A program made the translations under genes and the position numbers. A stretch of 64,000 bases of DNA from DASSFG01 sp035547915 (lineage in GTDB: Bacteria > Planctomycetota > Planctomycetia > Pirellulales > JAICIG01), in the NCBI GenBank assembly GCA_035547915.1, contig DASZTS010000116.1, positions 1-64,000 on the forward strand, written 5' to 3'. Below are positions 25,451 to 34,093 of the stretch, piece after piece (position 1 is the stretch's first letter; each line of letters begins with the position of its first letter). A model generated the notes under the pieces. That model ran no database searches. It was not told where the DNA came from and saw only the letters and a list, made by a program, of their open reading frames with translations.

Positions 25451-25864
25451 ATGCGTTCTCTATATTCACTTGCCTTTTTTGCGACTGTACTCCTTGCGCC
25501 GGCAACCCTCTGGGCTCAGTTGCCGCCCGGTTATTGGAGCTATTACGACTCGGGCAACAAGAATTATCACCGCCAGAAAGCCCATCATGAACACAGTCGG
25601 CAGCAGGCACCGCGCACAGCGCAGGAACCGCGCCATGGCGTGTACGAACCCTGGGCCGACGCAGGTCCCCCGGCCGATCCGATGGACTACGCGGGCCGCG
25701 GCATGACGGGGCGTGGGTTAAGTGCCTATCAAAGCAACGGCTACACGGGGCCGAACCAGAATCTGTATTACGGCTATTGGGATGGCGGATTCCAACCCGG
25801 TCTGTACGGCTTCTCGATGTACTCGCACTTCGATCGGCCGGGCTTCACGTATTGGCAATACTGA
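25451..25864 (+). CDS. Small exported Tyr/Gly-rich protein
   Basis: A 137-residue protein starting at MRSLYSLAFFATVLLAPATLWA, a signal peptide ending at AQ. The mature part is rich in Tyr, Gly, His, Pro and Asn (NQNLYYGYWDGGFQPGLYGF) with no cysteine and no recognised domain. The ATG at 25451 was preferred to the longer frame from 25397 because the signal peptide begins there. Such low-complexity exported proteins are common in planctomycetes and may be structural or cell-wall associated; that is only a guess. Confidence 0.6.
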   Translation: MRSLYSLAFFATVLLAPATLWAQLPPGYWSYYDSGNKNYHRQKAHHEHSRQQAPRTAQEPRHGVYEPWADAGPPADPMDYAGRGMTGRGLSAYQSNGYTGPNQNLYYGYWDGGFQPGLYGFSMYSHFDRPGFTYWQY

Positions 25865-25938
25865 TTCGGCAGTGAAGGTGAAAACGTGCGCGCATCGGGC
25901 AACTCCCGTCCTAGGGCGACGGAGAGTATGATGACCCA

Positions 25939-26508
25939 ATGCCCAAAATCTTGATGCCGATCGGCGACGCCAGCGAAGTGATGGATACGCTCTATCCATT
26001 CTTTCGCTTGCCCGAAGACGGATTCGACGTCGTTGTGTGCGGCCCCGAAGCCCGTCTCTATCATCTGGTGACGCATGAGATTCCGCCGGCACCGGAGCGT
26101 TGGGATATCACCCGCGAAGGCCCTGGTTACCATTTGCGGGCTACGGTTGCCTTCCACGATATCCGCCCGCGCGTCGACGACTTCGCGGGGCTGTTCCTGT
26201 CCGGCGGCCGAGCTCCCGAGTATCTGCGCTACGATCGCGACCTGCTCGCCATGACTCGCCATTTTTTCGAGATGGGCAAGCCGGTAGCGTCCGTGTGCCA
26301 CGGCATCGAAATCTTGACGGCGGCGGGTGTCGTGCGCGGCAGAAGGGTGACGACCGTAGCCAAATGTGCGCTCGACGCGGAACAAGGTGGCGCCACCTAT
26401 GTCGACGAACCGTGCGTTGTCGACGGCAATCTCGTTACCGCTCGAACATGGCACGATAACACGCCGTTTATGAAGGCGTTTGTCACCCTATTGCTGGCGG
26501 CGGCCTGA
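25939..26508 (+). CDS. DJ-1/PfpI-family protein
   Basis: A 189-residue class-I amidotransferase-like protein of the DJ-1/PfpI group. It has the nucleophile-elbow cysteine in VASVCHGIEILTAAGVV (about residue 118), the acidic residue upstream at GDASEVMDT and LFLSGGRAPEYLRYD. The family includes glyoxalase III/deglycase-type enzymes and chaperone-like proteases; the substrate cannot be told. The second family member at 55471-56058 differs clearly in sequence. Confidence 0.85.
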   Translation: MPKILMPIGDASEVMDTLYPFFRLPEDGFDVVVCGPEARLYHLVTHEIPPAPERWDITREGPGYHLRATVAFHDIRPRVDDFAGLFLSGGRAPEYLRYDRDLLAMTRHFFEMGKPVASVCHGIEILTAAGVVRGRRVTTVAKCALDAEQGGATYVDEPCVVDGNLVTARTWHDNTPFMKAFVTLLLAAA

Positions 26509-26520
26509 AGGCTGCCGAGC

Positions 26521-26826
26521 TTACAGCGTGGCTTCGAGCAACGCGTCGTTCATCAGCGAGGCATTCAACAGCGCCAGTTGGCCCATGAGCCAGATACTGC
26601 GAGGAAGCCGGTCCCAAATTGGAACTCGCCCGGCCGCGGTGTCGTCCGCCGCACGAGAAGAGTCGCTCATCAACGAAGCCGAATGAGGTCCGGATCGATG
26701 TGCCGCACGATCGGGCGGCGGAGACTGGACGATCGAATGATCGGTCGAGAGGGAGGCAGCCTTATCGCTCCGACATGGTAAAGGGTCTTCGCCCTGCGAA
26801 CTACCACCGAGGTCGTCAGCGACCAT
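26521..26826 (-). CDS. Hypothetical small protein
   Basis: A 101-residue open frame with ATG and an AAGGAAAGG-like ribosome site upstream. The N-terminal half is polar and probably disordered (Ser/Pro/Asp/His-rich). The C-terminal part, VPIWDRLPRSIWLMGQLALL followed by NASLMNDALLEATL, looks like an amphipathic or membrane-associated helix. No family recognised. It converges on the DJ-1 gene with 12 bp between stops. Codon choice looks plausible for coding, but it may be spurious. Confidence 0.45.
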   Translation of the reverse strand: MVADDLGGSSQGEDPLPCRSDKAASLSTDHSIVQSPPPDRAAHRSGPHSASLMSDSSRAADDTAAGRVPIWDRLPRSIWLMGQLALLNASLMNDALLEATL

Positions 26827-27144
26827 CGATTCTTACCTTTCCTTAACTTGAGAAGAAATCGTATTATCGGAATGCCCGACAGGGCTCGTTACCTGTTGGG
26901 CCAGAGCATCTTGCCGCCCAAAGCAACGTCATTAGGCATTCTAGCGGGTGGTGGTCAAGATGCAAATTTTTTCTTGGTTAGATTGTCTATAGAAATTCAC
27001 GTCGGCCAACAGCCCACCGTCGCTTGAGCCCGATTTCGTCGCGCTCGCTCGCGGTGCGTCTGGCCACCGTCGCGCGAGCCCGCTACGATTCGCTGGGGTC
27101 GGATTCTCGGCGGGAAGGGACGAGCTGTTCGGAGGCAAACAAAA
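26827..27144. other. Intergenic region with a 10-bp palindrome
   Basis: About 320 bp between divergent starts. It holds a hairpin: GCCCGACAGG at 26874-26883 pairs with CCTGTTGGGC at 26892-26901 across an 8-base loop (one G-T pair). No T-run follows, so it is not an obvious terminator. No gene found. Confidence 0.4.
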
Positions 27145-27864
27145 TTGAGCGACACGAGCAACCGCGACGGGGCAAGCACCCGAGACGATCTCACTAAATC
27201 GGCGCGTCCTCGGGCGGCGGTCTTCGATCTGGATGGCCTGCTGTTCAATACCGAGGAACTCTACCAGGACGTGGGCAGCGAACTGTTGCGGCGCCGCGGC
27301 CACGAGTTCGGAGCCGAACTACTGCACGCCATGATGGGGCGGCCCGGCCGCGTCGCCCTGCAAATGATGATCGATTACCACCAGCTCGGTGATACGGTCG
27401 AAACGCTGGCCCAGGAGAGCGCGGAGATCTTCCCGGCCATCCTCGACGAGCGGCTGGAGTTCATGCCAGGCGTGCCCGAGCTGCTGGGTGCGTTGGAACG
27501 CGCAGGCATCCCGAAGGCGGTGGCTACGTCGAGCGGCCTGCGCTTTACTCGCGACGTGCTCGGACGGTTCGACCTGGAACCCCGATTCCAGTTCTTGCTC
27601 ACCGCCGAAGACGTGGTCGACGGCAAGCCGCATCCCGAGATTTACCTCAAGGCGGCTGCCACGTTCGGCTTCGAGCCTTCGCAAATCGTCGTATTCGAAG
27701 ACAGCCAGAACGGCTGCCGGGCGGCCGTCGCCGCCGGTGCGGCAGCGGTGGCGGTACCAGGTGGTCACAGCCGCGGGCACGACTTCGCGGGCGCCCGGCT
27801 CGTCGCCGATACGCTGGCCGATCCACGCATTTACACGTTGCTGGGTATTCCCCAAGTCGACTGA
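27145..27864 (+). CDS. HAD-superfamily phosphatase (beta-phosphoglucomutase-like)
   Basis: A 239-residue hydrolase starting at TTG, chosen because GGAGG at 27131-27135 lies 9 bases upstream and no in-frame ATG precedes the fold. The HAD motifs are complete: AVFDLDGLLFNTEELY (nucleophile Asp and general acid Asp), VATSSGLRF (Ser/Thr motif), KPHPEIYLKAA (Lys) and VVFEDSQNGCRAAVAAG (metal-binding acidic pair). The helical cap between motifs 1 and 2 places it with the beta-phosphoglucomutase/phosphoglycolate-phosphatase group. The substrate is probably a small phosphorylated sugar or acid. Monocistronic. Confidence 0.85.
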   Translation: MSDTSNRDGASTRDDLTKSARPRAAVFDLDGLLFNTEELYQDVGSELLRRRGHEFGAELLHAMMGRPGRVALQMMIDYHQLGDTVETLAQESAEIFPAILDERLEFMPGVPELLGALERAGIPKAVATSSGLRFTRDVLGRFDLEPRFQFLLTAEDVVDGKPHPEIYLKAAATFGFEPSQIVVFEDSQNGCRAAVAAGAAAVAVPGGHSRGHDFAGARLVADTLADPRIYTLLGIPQVD

Positions 27865-27877
27865 TCGGCTATTCCCG

Positions 27878-29173
27878 TCACGCGGTCGGATACTGCCACG
27901 GACTGCGGTAAACGCGGCTCAGCAGTTCGTTGGCTTGGCTGTCGCCGACGATCACCTCTTTGTCGCCGTCCCATTCGATGCTGCGGCCCAGCTTCAGCGA
28001 CAGCATGGCGAGCAGGCTCATGTTCGTTGAGCGATGGCCGATCTCGATATCACACACCGGCGGCTTGCCCGACCGAATCGAGTCCAAGAAATTCGCCCAC
28101 AGTTCCTTGATGTTTTGCTTGTCTGGCTCGTTCAGTTGCGGCCCTTGATGGATGGGCTGGACGTTACCGATCGGGTAGAAGGTCCAGCCGTCTTCCCAGC
28201 CCATGTGAAACGTTCCCTTGGTGCCGTAGAAGTAGCAGCCGATGTTGTGCTTCTCGGCGTCGTTGCCGGCATACTGCCGGTGCTCCCAGACGGCCGTGAA
28301 CGATTCGAATTCGAAGCTGGCCACCTGCGTGTCGGGCGCCGTCGTGTTGTCGCGCTTGATCGGTCGACCGCCCGTCGAAAACACGCGCCGCGGCCATTTT
28401 TCCTCGGTCCACCAGAGAATCTGATCCATCCAGTGGATTCCCCAATCGCCGAGCTGGCCGTTCGCGTAATCGAGGAATTGTCTGAAGCCCTTGGGGTGCA
28501 GCGCCTTGTTGTAGGGAACCAGTGGAGCGGGGCCACACCACATATCCCAATCAAGTCCCGCGGGCGGCTCGCTGTCGGGCACCGGCTCGCCCGGACCACC
28601 ATAGTAATGCACAAACGCCCTCACCATACCGATTTTGCCGGCATTTCCTTCTTTGAGGAATTTCATGCCCGACATATTGTGCGGCGAGACGCGGCGGTGT
28701 GTGCCGACTTGCACCACGCGCCCAGCGTTACGGGCGGCGTTGACCATCGCTCGGCCTTCTCGCACCGTGTGGCCGATCGGCTTTTCGACATAAACGTGCG
28801 CACCCGATTTGACGGCGGCGATCGTGATGAGTGGGTGCCAATGATCGGGCGTGGCGACGATCACGATTTCCGGTTTCTGCTCGTCGAGTAGCTCGCGAAA
28901 ATCCTTGTACGTTTTCGGCTTGTCGCTGGTATGTTTGGCGATATCGGCCTGGCAGACCTTGAGCTGGTTGTCGTCGACGTCCGCCAGCGCGACGATCTCG
29001 TTCTGGCCGCTCCAGATGGCTTCGCGCAGGATATTGGTTCCCCACCAGCCACTACCGATCAAGGCCGTGCGATACTTTTTGTCGGTCTTGGAGGCCAAAA
29101 GCAGGTTCGGCGCCGAGAGGGCGACGCTTGTGGCAACCGAGTTTTGGACGAATTTTCGGCGAGAAATGCTCAT
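27878..29173 (-). CDS. Tat-exported Gfo/Idh/MocA-family oxidoreductase
   Basis: A 431-residue NAD(P)-dependent dehydrogenase with a twin-arginine leader (SRRKFVQNSVATSVALSAP). Rossmann motif: ALIGSGWWGTNIL; nucleotide-site motif EIVALADVDD; VIVATPDHWHPL; catalytic lysine motif VYVEKPIGHTVREG. In the C-terminal domain YANGQLGDWGIHWMDQILWW is typical of the planctomycete exported subgroup. These proteins act on sugars or cyclitols in the periplasm; the substrate is unknown. The gene converges on the HAD phosphatase with 13 bp between the ends. Confidence 0.92.
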   Translation of the reverse strand: MSISRRKFVQNSVATSVALSAPNLLLASKTDKKYRTALIGSGWWGTNILREAIWSGQNEIVALADVDDNQLKVCQADIAKHTSDKPKTYKDFRELLDEQKPEIVIVATPDHWHPLITIAAVKSGAHVYVEKPIGHTVREGRAMVNAARNAGRVVQVGTHRRVSPHNMSGMKFLKEGNAGKIGMVRAFVHYYGGPGEPVPDSEPPAGLDWDMWCGPAPLVPYNKALHPKGFRQFLDYANGQLGDWGIHWMDQILWWTEEKWPRRVFSTGGRPIKRDNTTAPDTQVASFEFESFTAVWEHRQYAGNDAEKHNIGCYFYGTKGTFHMGWEDGWTFYPIGNVQPIHQGPQLNEPDKQNIKELWANFLDSIRSGKPPVCDIEIGHRSTNMSLLAMLSLKLGRSIEWDGDKEVIVGDSQANELLSRVYRSPWQYPTA

Positions 29174-29665
29174 GATGGTACTCGTGTGAAAGGACCTGCG
29201 AATATTCAGAGTCTAGTTGCTGCGAGCGCCCGATCTCCGAATGGCGACGAGTAGGGGTTCAACGAATCCATGGGCGAGGTCATCGGATACCGCACAGGGA
29301 TATGCAAACGAACGAACGCGAGACAGGAGCAACCGCGAGGTTAATCGCTTGGGCGTGGGTTGGCAAGTTCGCGATCGCCGCGCTGCGAGGCAGCCCGTCT
29401 GTGCGGAGCTATCGGCAATGTCGCGTTTTCGCGCCCGACCGGTCGTGCGGTTCCATTTCTGCGGCCTTTACCGGGTATGCGCGTGGCGTCGGGTAGCTGA
29501 AAACCGGCTGTGCTGACTATGCGAGAACGGAGTTTCTAACGGCGATAGGCCATGCCGAATTCTCTTAGCGCCCCTTAGTGGCACGGTCGATGGGCAATAC
29601 TGGATTTTCCGGCTGCCCCGGATGGCGCCGAACGATTTTGCCGTCTACATCACGGTCGATCACGG
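29174..29665. other. Intergenic region
   Basis: About 490 bp between the divergent oxidoreductase and lipoprotein genes. No gene, RNA or repeat recognised; open frames here are short and without family features. Confidence 0.35.
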
Positions 29666-31216
29666 ATGACGACTTCAGCCAATTACATTCGCTTGGTGCG
29701 GGGCGCTGCGCCCTGGATCGGCATCCTGCTCCTGGCGGGTTGCAATCAGCAGCCCGAGTCGACACCGGTGGCCGCCGGGGTGGAAGCTGCCGCCGACTCA
29801 GAGCCGAACGAGTTGCAAACCGGGCACGAGCGGTATCTGAAGCCGATCACCGATGCGAGCGTCGAGACGTACAAGACACTCCCCGTGGCCTACCCGGCGA
29901 GCGAGATCGCGCCGCCTCTCCGTATCGCCCGGCCGTTCCCCCTGACCGACCCGCAATTCCCCTTGCCGCGGACGGAGCTGCCGCAGTCGGTCGTGACCGG
30001 CGTACAACCTCTTAATGAGGTTCCGGCTACTACCGATGCCGAACAAGCGGCAGTCGAACCGGATCCGCCGACTCTCCAGGGCGAGAGTGAGCAACCCCGC
30101 ACGGACCGCTCCGGCCCGCCCGAGCGCCTACCGGCAATATTCGTCGCCTCGACCCAGATGGCAGACCGTGGCCCGACCCTCAACCCGGCCCCAACCCCCA
30201 TGGCATTCCCCTCGCAGCCGGCCGAGCCAGTGCAAGCCGCGATGCCGGGACAGCGGCCGACCGCGCAGCCAACGGCAATGCGGGCTGTGAGTCGACAGGC
30301 CGAGCAGTTGATTCGGCACGGCTACTATCTGGCCGAACGCGGGGCATTGTATTCCGCGCGGGCCGATTTCATCCAAGCGCTGCGGACCATCACCCAAGCG
30401 ATCGACGTGCAGACGGGCTTCCGTGCGCGCACCCAAGCCCTGGCCGCGGGTCTCACGGCCCTGGAAGAGGCCGAAGATTTTGTGCCCGAGGGAGCGGCGA
30501 TGGAAGTCGACCTCGACCTCGGCACACTCATCCACGCTCACCGCACACCGGTGTGCAAACAGATGGATGCGGCCAATCTGCTGCCGGTGACCGTCCTGCA
30601 ACACTATTTCACGTACGCTCAACAGCAACTCACCACGGCGGCGAACAACGAAGAGGCCGCCTCGATGGCCCTCTACGGCCTGGGCAAGACCTACAGTACG
30701 CTGGCGATCGAGAAGTCGTTGTCGGCGGCCGTTGCCGAGCCGAAAGCGATGGTCTTTCATTGGGCGGCCATTTCGTCGCACGGAGGCAATTTCCTCGCCG
30801 CCAACGAGTTGGCCGTGCTCGAAGCGCGCTGGGGCCAATACGCCACAGCCCGCTCGTTGCTCCAATACAGCCTCGCCATCGTGCCCCATTCTGCCGTGTG
30901 GCGCAACCTATCGAAGGTGCATCAGCGGCTCGGCGAGACTCGCCTGGCCGAACTCGCAATGCACGAAGCCGAGATTTCCGCCAAGCGTGAAGCCACTGCC
31001 ACTCCGGGCAATCCGGAAGGGATCGTGCCGTCGACCGACGTGCAGTGGCTCGACAGTAAAGAGTTCGCCTCGACCAGCCGTTCCGAAATCGACGTGCAAA
31101 AACCCGCCGCGGCCGACACCGATCAACAGCCCCCGCGCGTCAAAGCCACGCCCGTGGTCGCTCCGGCGCCGGCGCGGCAGCGTTCGGCCGGAGCGTGGTT
31201 CCCCTGGTTCCGATAA
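29666..31216 (+). CDS. Lipoprotein with TPR-like helical domain
   Basis: A 516-residue protein with a lipoprotein signal peptide (WIGILLLAGCNQQ, lipobox LAGC, Cys about residue 26). A Pro/Ala/Glu-rich disordered segment (about 30-210) is followed by a helical region that looks like degenerate tetratricopeptide repeats (LIRHGYYLAERGALYSARADFIQAL; NFLAANELAVLEARWGQYATARSLLQYSL; VWRNLSKVHQRLGETRLAELA), then another Pro-rich tail. It precedes the Wza-like export protein by 31 bp and is probably co-transcribed. The pair may serve assembly or export of a surface polysaccharide; the lipoprotein role is inferred from context only. Confidence 0.7.
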   Translation: MTTSANYIRLVRGAAPWIGILLLAGCNQQPESTPVAAGVEAAADSEPNELQTGHERYLKPITDASVETYKTLPVAYPASEIAPPLRIARPFPLTDPQFPLPRTELPQSVVTGVQPLNEVPATTDAEQAAVEPDPPTLQGESEQPRTDRSGPPERLPAIFVASTQMADRGPTLNPAPTPMAFPSQPAEPVQAAMPGQRPTAQPTAMRAVSRQAEQLIRHGYYLAERGALYSARADFIQALRTITQAIDVQTGFRARTQALAAGLTALEEAEDFVPEGAAMEVDLDLGTLIHAHRTPVCKQMDAANLLPVTVLQHYFTYAQQQLTTAANNEEAASMALYGLGKTYSTLAIEKSLSAAVAEPKAMVFHWAAISSHGGNFLAANELAVLEARWGQYATARSLLQYSLAIVPHSAVWRNLSKVHQRLGETRLAELAMHEAEISAKREATATPGNPEGIVPSTDVQWLDSKEFASTSRSEIDVQKPAAADTDQQPPRVKATPVVAPAPARQRSAGAWFPWFR

Positions 31217-31247
31217 AAGACCGACATCGTTCGCCCTCCTTGAACCG

Positions 31248-32531
31248 ATGAACGAATCCAAAGACTTTTCGCCACAGGCCCGTTTCCAGCGAAATGCGCT
31301 GAAGCACGGACTCTATCAGGCCGTCGCAGCCACGCTCTGCGTCGCCTTGGGGACCGCGCAAGACGCGACACCGAGGTCGCGAGCTAACGACCAACCGATG
31401 GCGGCGCGCACCTGCCGCACGAGCCCGATGTTGACCGAGACGCGATCGTCCCCGAATAAGCAACCGATCCAGCTTTGCCAGGCGCTCGGCCCCGCGGCGC
31501 CGTATCCCATCAAGGGACTCGATTGCGCCACCGGCGTTTGCGGCGAGTTGGGCTGGGACGCCGCCCGACCGATTCCGTGGCAGCGGTACGCGCAGGGTGA
31601 ATACGTCGGGCACGAACGTCTGCCGCACGTCGATCAATACCGCATCCGCGTCGATGACGAATTGGAGTTCGTCTTCCGCCTGACGCGCACCGAGACGTCA
31701 CGTCCGTATCAGCTTAACGTGGGTGATGAGCTGCGCATCGAATCGCTCAGCGATCCGACGCTCAACCGCGATCTTGTCGTGCAGCCCGATGGCAATATCA
31801 CCTTACCTCTCGTCAATGAAGTGCGGGCCACGCAGCACACGATCGTGCAGTTGCGCCAAGAGGTCGAGGAGCGGCTGCGAAAGTTTTACAAAGAACCGGC
31901 CATCACGGTCACGCCGGTCCGTCTCAATACCCGCCTCGAAGACCTGCGGGCCACCAGCGACGCTCGGTTCGGCTTCGGCGGGCAGTCGCGCCGTGCTCGC
32001 GTTACGCCCGAAGGCACGATCCAACTGCCAGCTTTGGGCAGCGTGCCCGTCCAAGGACTTACGTTGCCGGAGGTACAGCGCGAGCTGCACGAGCGACTCG
32101 GCCGGCGCTTCGAAGGGATGGAGATCACGCCGGTGCTGGCGGCGCGGGCTCCCCGCTATGTCTACGTCGTGGGCGAAGTGCGTACTCCGGGCCGCTACGA
32201 GCTGACCGGCCCCACCACGGCCATGCAAGCCATCAGCATGGCCGGTGGCTGGATTTACGGCGGTAATCTCTGGAATACGGTCGTCTTCCGCCGCGGCGAC
32301 GATTGGCGCCTGCTGGCCACGAGGCTCGATCTGCGTGGTCCGCTGTACGGCAGACGGCCCTGCCCGGCGGACGAGATTTGGCTCAACGACTCCGACGTCG
32401 TGCTGATACCCAAGAGCCGCATCCTGGTCGCCGACAATATCATCAGCCTGCTCTTCACGCAGGGCCTCTATGGCGTCGCGCCCTTCAGCGGGGCCGCCAC
32501 CTTCAGCATCACTCGCTTCGGGGCACTCTAA
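31248..32531 (+). CDS. Polysaccharide export protein with SLBB repeat (Wza-like)
   Basis: A 427-residue protein starting at MNESKDFSPQARF; the frame is open upstream to 30732 but overlaps the lipoprotein gene. The core has the Poly_export domain YQLNVGDELRIESLSDPTLN, DLVVQPDGNITLPLVNEVRA and TIVQLRQEVEERLRKFY, and further beta-grasp SLBB-like segments (VTPEGTIQLPALGSVPVQGL; YVYVVGEVRTPGRYELTGPT; MQAISMAGGW). These proteins form the periplasmic/outer-membrane channel for capsule or exopolysaccharide. The N-terminus lacks a clear lipobox. Its TAA stop is the target duplication of palindromic element copy 2. The glycan cluster about 13 kb downstream could supply its substrate, but this is only a suggestion. 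Confidence 0.88.
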   Translation: MNESKDFSPQARFQRNALKHGLYQAVAATLCVALGTAQDATPRSRANDQPMAARTCRTSPMLTETRSSPNKQPIQLCQALGPAAPYPIKGLDCATGVCGELGWDAARPIPWQRYAQGEYVGHERLPHVDQYRIRVDDELEFVFRLTRTETSRPYQLNVGDELRIESLSDPTLNRDLVVQPDGNITLPLVNEVRATQHTIVQLRQEVEERLRKFYKEPAITVTPVRLNTRLEDLRATSDARFGFGGQSRRARVTPEGTIQLPALGSVPVQGLTLPEVQRELHERLGRRFEGMEITPVLAARAPRYVYVVGEVRTPGRYELTGPTTAMQAISMAGGWIYGGNLWNTVVFRRGDDWRLLATRLDLRGPLYGRRPCPADEIWLNDSDVVLIPKSRILVADNIISLLFTQGLYGVAPFSGAATFSITRFGAL

Positions 32532-32633
32532 GTGCGGCTGACAAAACCCGGAAGCCGGAGCGCCGTGGGAAAAAAATCGGCGGTGAAACGCCGATTTTTC
32601 GGAAGCTCGGACCGGTTTTGTCGGTTGCTCTAA
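32529..32633 (+). repeat. MITE-like palindromic element, copy 2
   Basis: Element proper 32532-32630 (99 bp), flanked by TAA at 32529-32531 and 32631-32633. The left TAA is the stop codon of the Wza-like gene. Left end GTGCGGCTGACAAAACCCGG; the right end reads as the complement of GAGCAACCGACAAAACCGG. The inner hairpin AAAATCGGC/GCCGATTTT is kept with a small change (AATCGGCGGTGAAACGCCGATT). Same orientation as copy 3. Confidence 0.9.
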
Positions 32634-33039
32634 GACTAAGTGCGTAAGTGAAAGACGTATTCGACACCGTCGCCTACGCGTAGAGTCGCACTCGCGCGGA
32701 ATGCTGCTCGCGTATCGGGCGTTTGAAATGCAGGCTCGAGCCGCCCCCGTTAGCGCCGCCCTACCTTTTGTCGGACAATCCATCAGCTACGAGCCACTCG
32801 CCGAGCGAGTCAATGAGTTGACGGGGCGGTCATCGTCCCTGAGCGCGGTCGACACCGGCCCGGTCAGGACTGTGCTCGACCGCTCGGTCGAAATGGACCC
32901 GCCGCATTCGAATCGCTCACTGCGATTCACCGCGGCTGACCGCGAGGGCTCACCGTTTGCCGCTTGGCCTTGCCGACTGCGAACGTGTCCGTTACGTTGG
33001 GCACTTGGCCCTGTTTTGGCAACAAAAATCGGCCATCGT
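32634..33039. other. Intergenic region upstream of tRNA
   Basis: About 400 bp between element copy 2 and the tRNA gene. No gene recognised; open frames here are short, and the one overlapping the tRNA on the minus strand is the usual tRNA-antisense artefact. Confidence 0.35.
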
Positions 33040-33113
<74 letters not shown>

Positions 33114-33436
33114 TTCTGGTCATCTATGGTCGCGCGAAGCGTCTTGTCGTGCCCCCCCGCCGTGAAGGGAGCGGGCGAGACCGATCCCCGCTTAACAAGC
33201 CGGGGTGCGGCAAATCTCACGTCTGATGGGCCGAGATTTCCACCGGTGGAAGACTTTTCCGCGAGGCGCGTTGCATTTTCGCTGGCGGCGCGGTCTCTCG
33301 ATGGACCGCCGTGGCGGCCGCTGGCTACGGGCCGCAGCCATTTTGGCAAACATCGTCAAAAAATCCGGCGAGCCTCGGGGCCAGATGCCGATTGTTGTAA
33401 TGGGGGCATTTCCTTCGGTTTGTCATCGGCAGTATC
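33114..33436. other. Intergenic region downstream of tRNA
   Basis: About 320 bp with no recognisable gene or terminator. No integrase or repeated tRNA 3' end was seen, so nothing suggests an attachment site. Confidence 0.35.
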
Positions 33437-33706
33437 GTGTCACCCAGACAACGCTTACAGCTCCTCGGTCGATCGTCCCTCGCGATCGGGTTTCTCAGCG
33501 CGGCTGTCACAATCGGTCGTGTGAGCCTACCGCCGTTCCACTGGCATTACCGTCCTCTGGTGTTGGCGGGGAGCGGCATTGCCATCGCTGCATCGCTGGG
33601 CATCCTCTTTCGGAAAACGCCTTGGTTGCTCGTCGGTGCCGTCATCGGCGTGGCTCCGGTACTCTGGCATTTCAGGGATTTCATTACGTCGACGGTTGCC
33701 TTCTGA
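33437..33706 (+). CDS. Small two-helix membrane protein
   Basis: An 89-residue open frame starting with GTG. Hydrophobic helices: SSLAIGFLSAAVTIGRVS, RPLVLAGSGIAIAASLGILF and WLLVGAVIGVAPVLWHF, each bounded by basic residues. No family recognised. Ribosome site is weak, so the start, and even the reality of the gene, are uncertain; the regular pattern of membrane helices speaks for it. Confidence 0.45.
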   Translation: MSPRQRLQLLGRSSLAIGFLSAAVTIGRVSLPPFHWHYRPLVLAGSGIAIAASLGILFRKTPWLLVGAVIGVAPVLWHFRDFITSTVAF

Positions 33707-34093
33707 GCCGGTTGATGTTGCGAATGTAGCATTCCCTCCCGGGAGAGGCGCCATTTCGATCCATTTCTGCGCGCTTGGCCGGGGCAAGCGGGTGGCCATG
33801 GCGAACGCAAGACGGCGCCGCTCTGCCTAACGTGGCTGGCACACTCGTCCAGGAACGCATTCACAGCGCTCTCGCGGGCCGGCCGTTACGTCCTACTCGT
33901 TCCCTCAAACGCCACGTCGCCGGCCGTTTGCCTCGCTCACTTTCGAGGTTTGAACAATCTGGAAGTGAAACGACTGCCGGTACTTAGCTCAGGCATTCCC
34001 GAATCGATGGCCTGATCTGCGGGCTCGTGGTACGGGACATGCTCTACCGTCGGCGACGGCTGCTGGCCCCAGCAAAAAATCACCAAAGCTCGC
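33707..34093. other. Intergenic region
   Basis: About 390 bp upstream of the permease gene. I see no gene or repeat in it. Confidence 0.35.
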
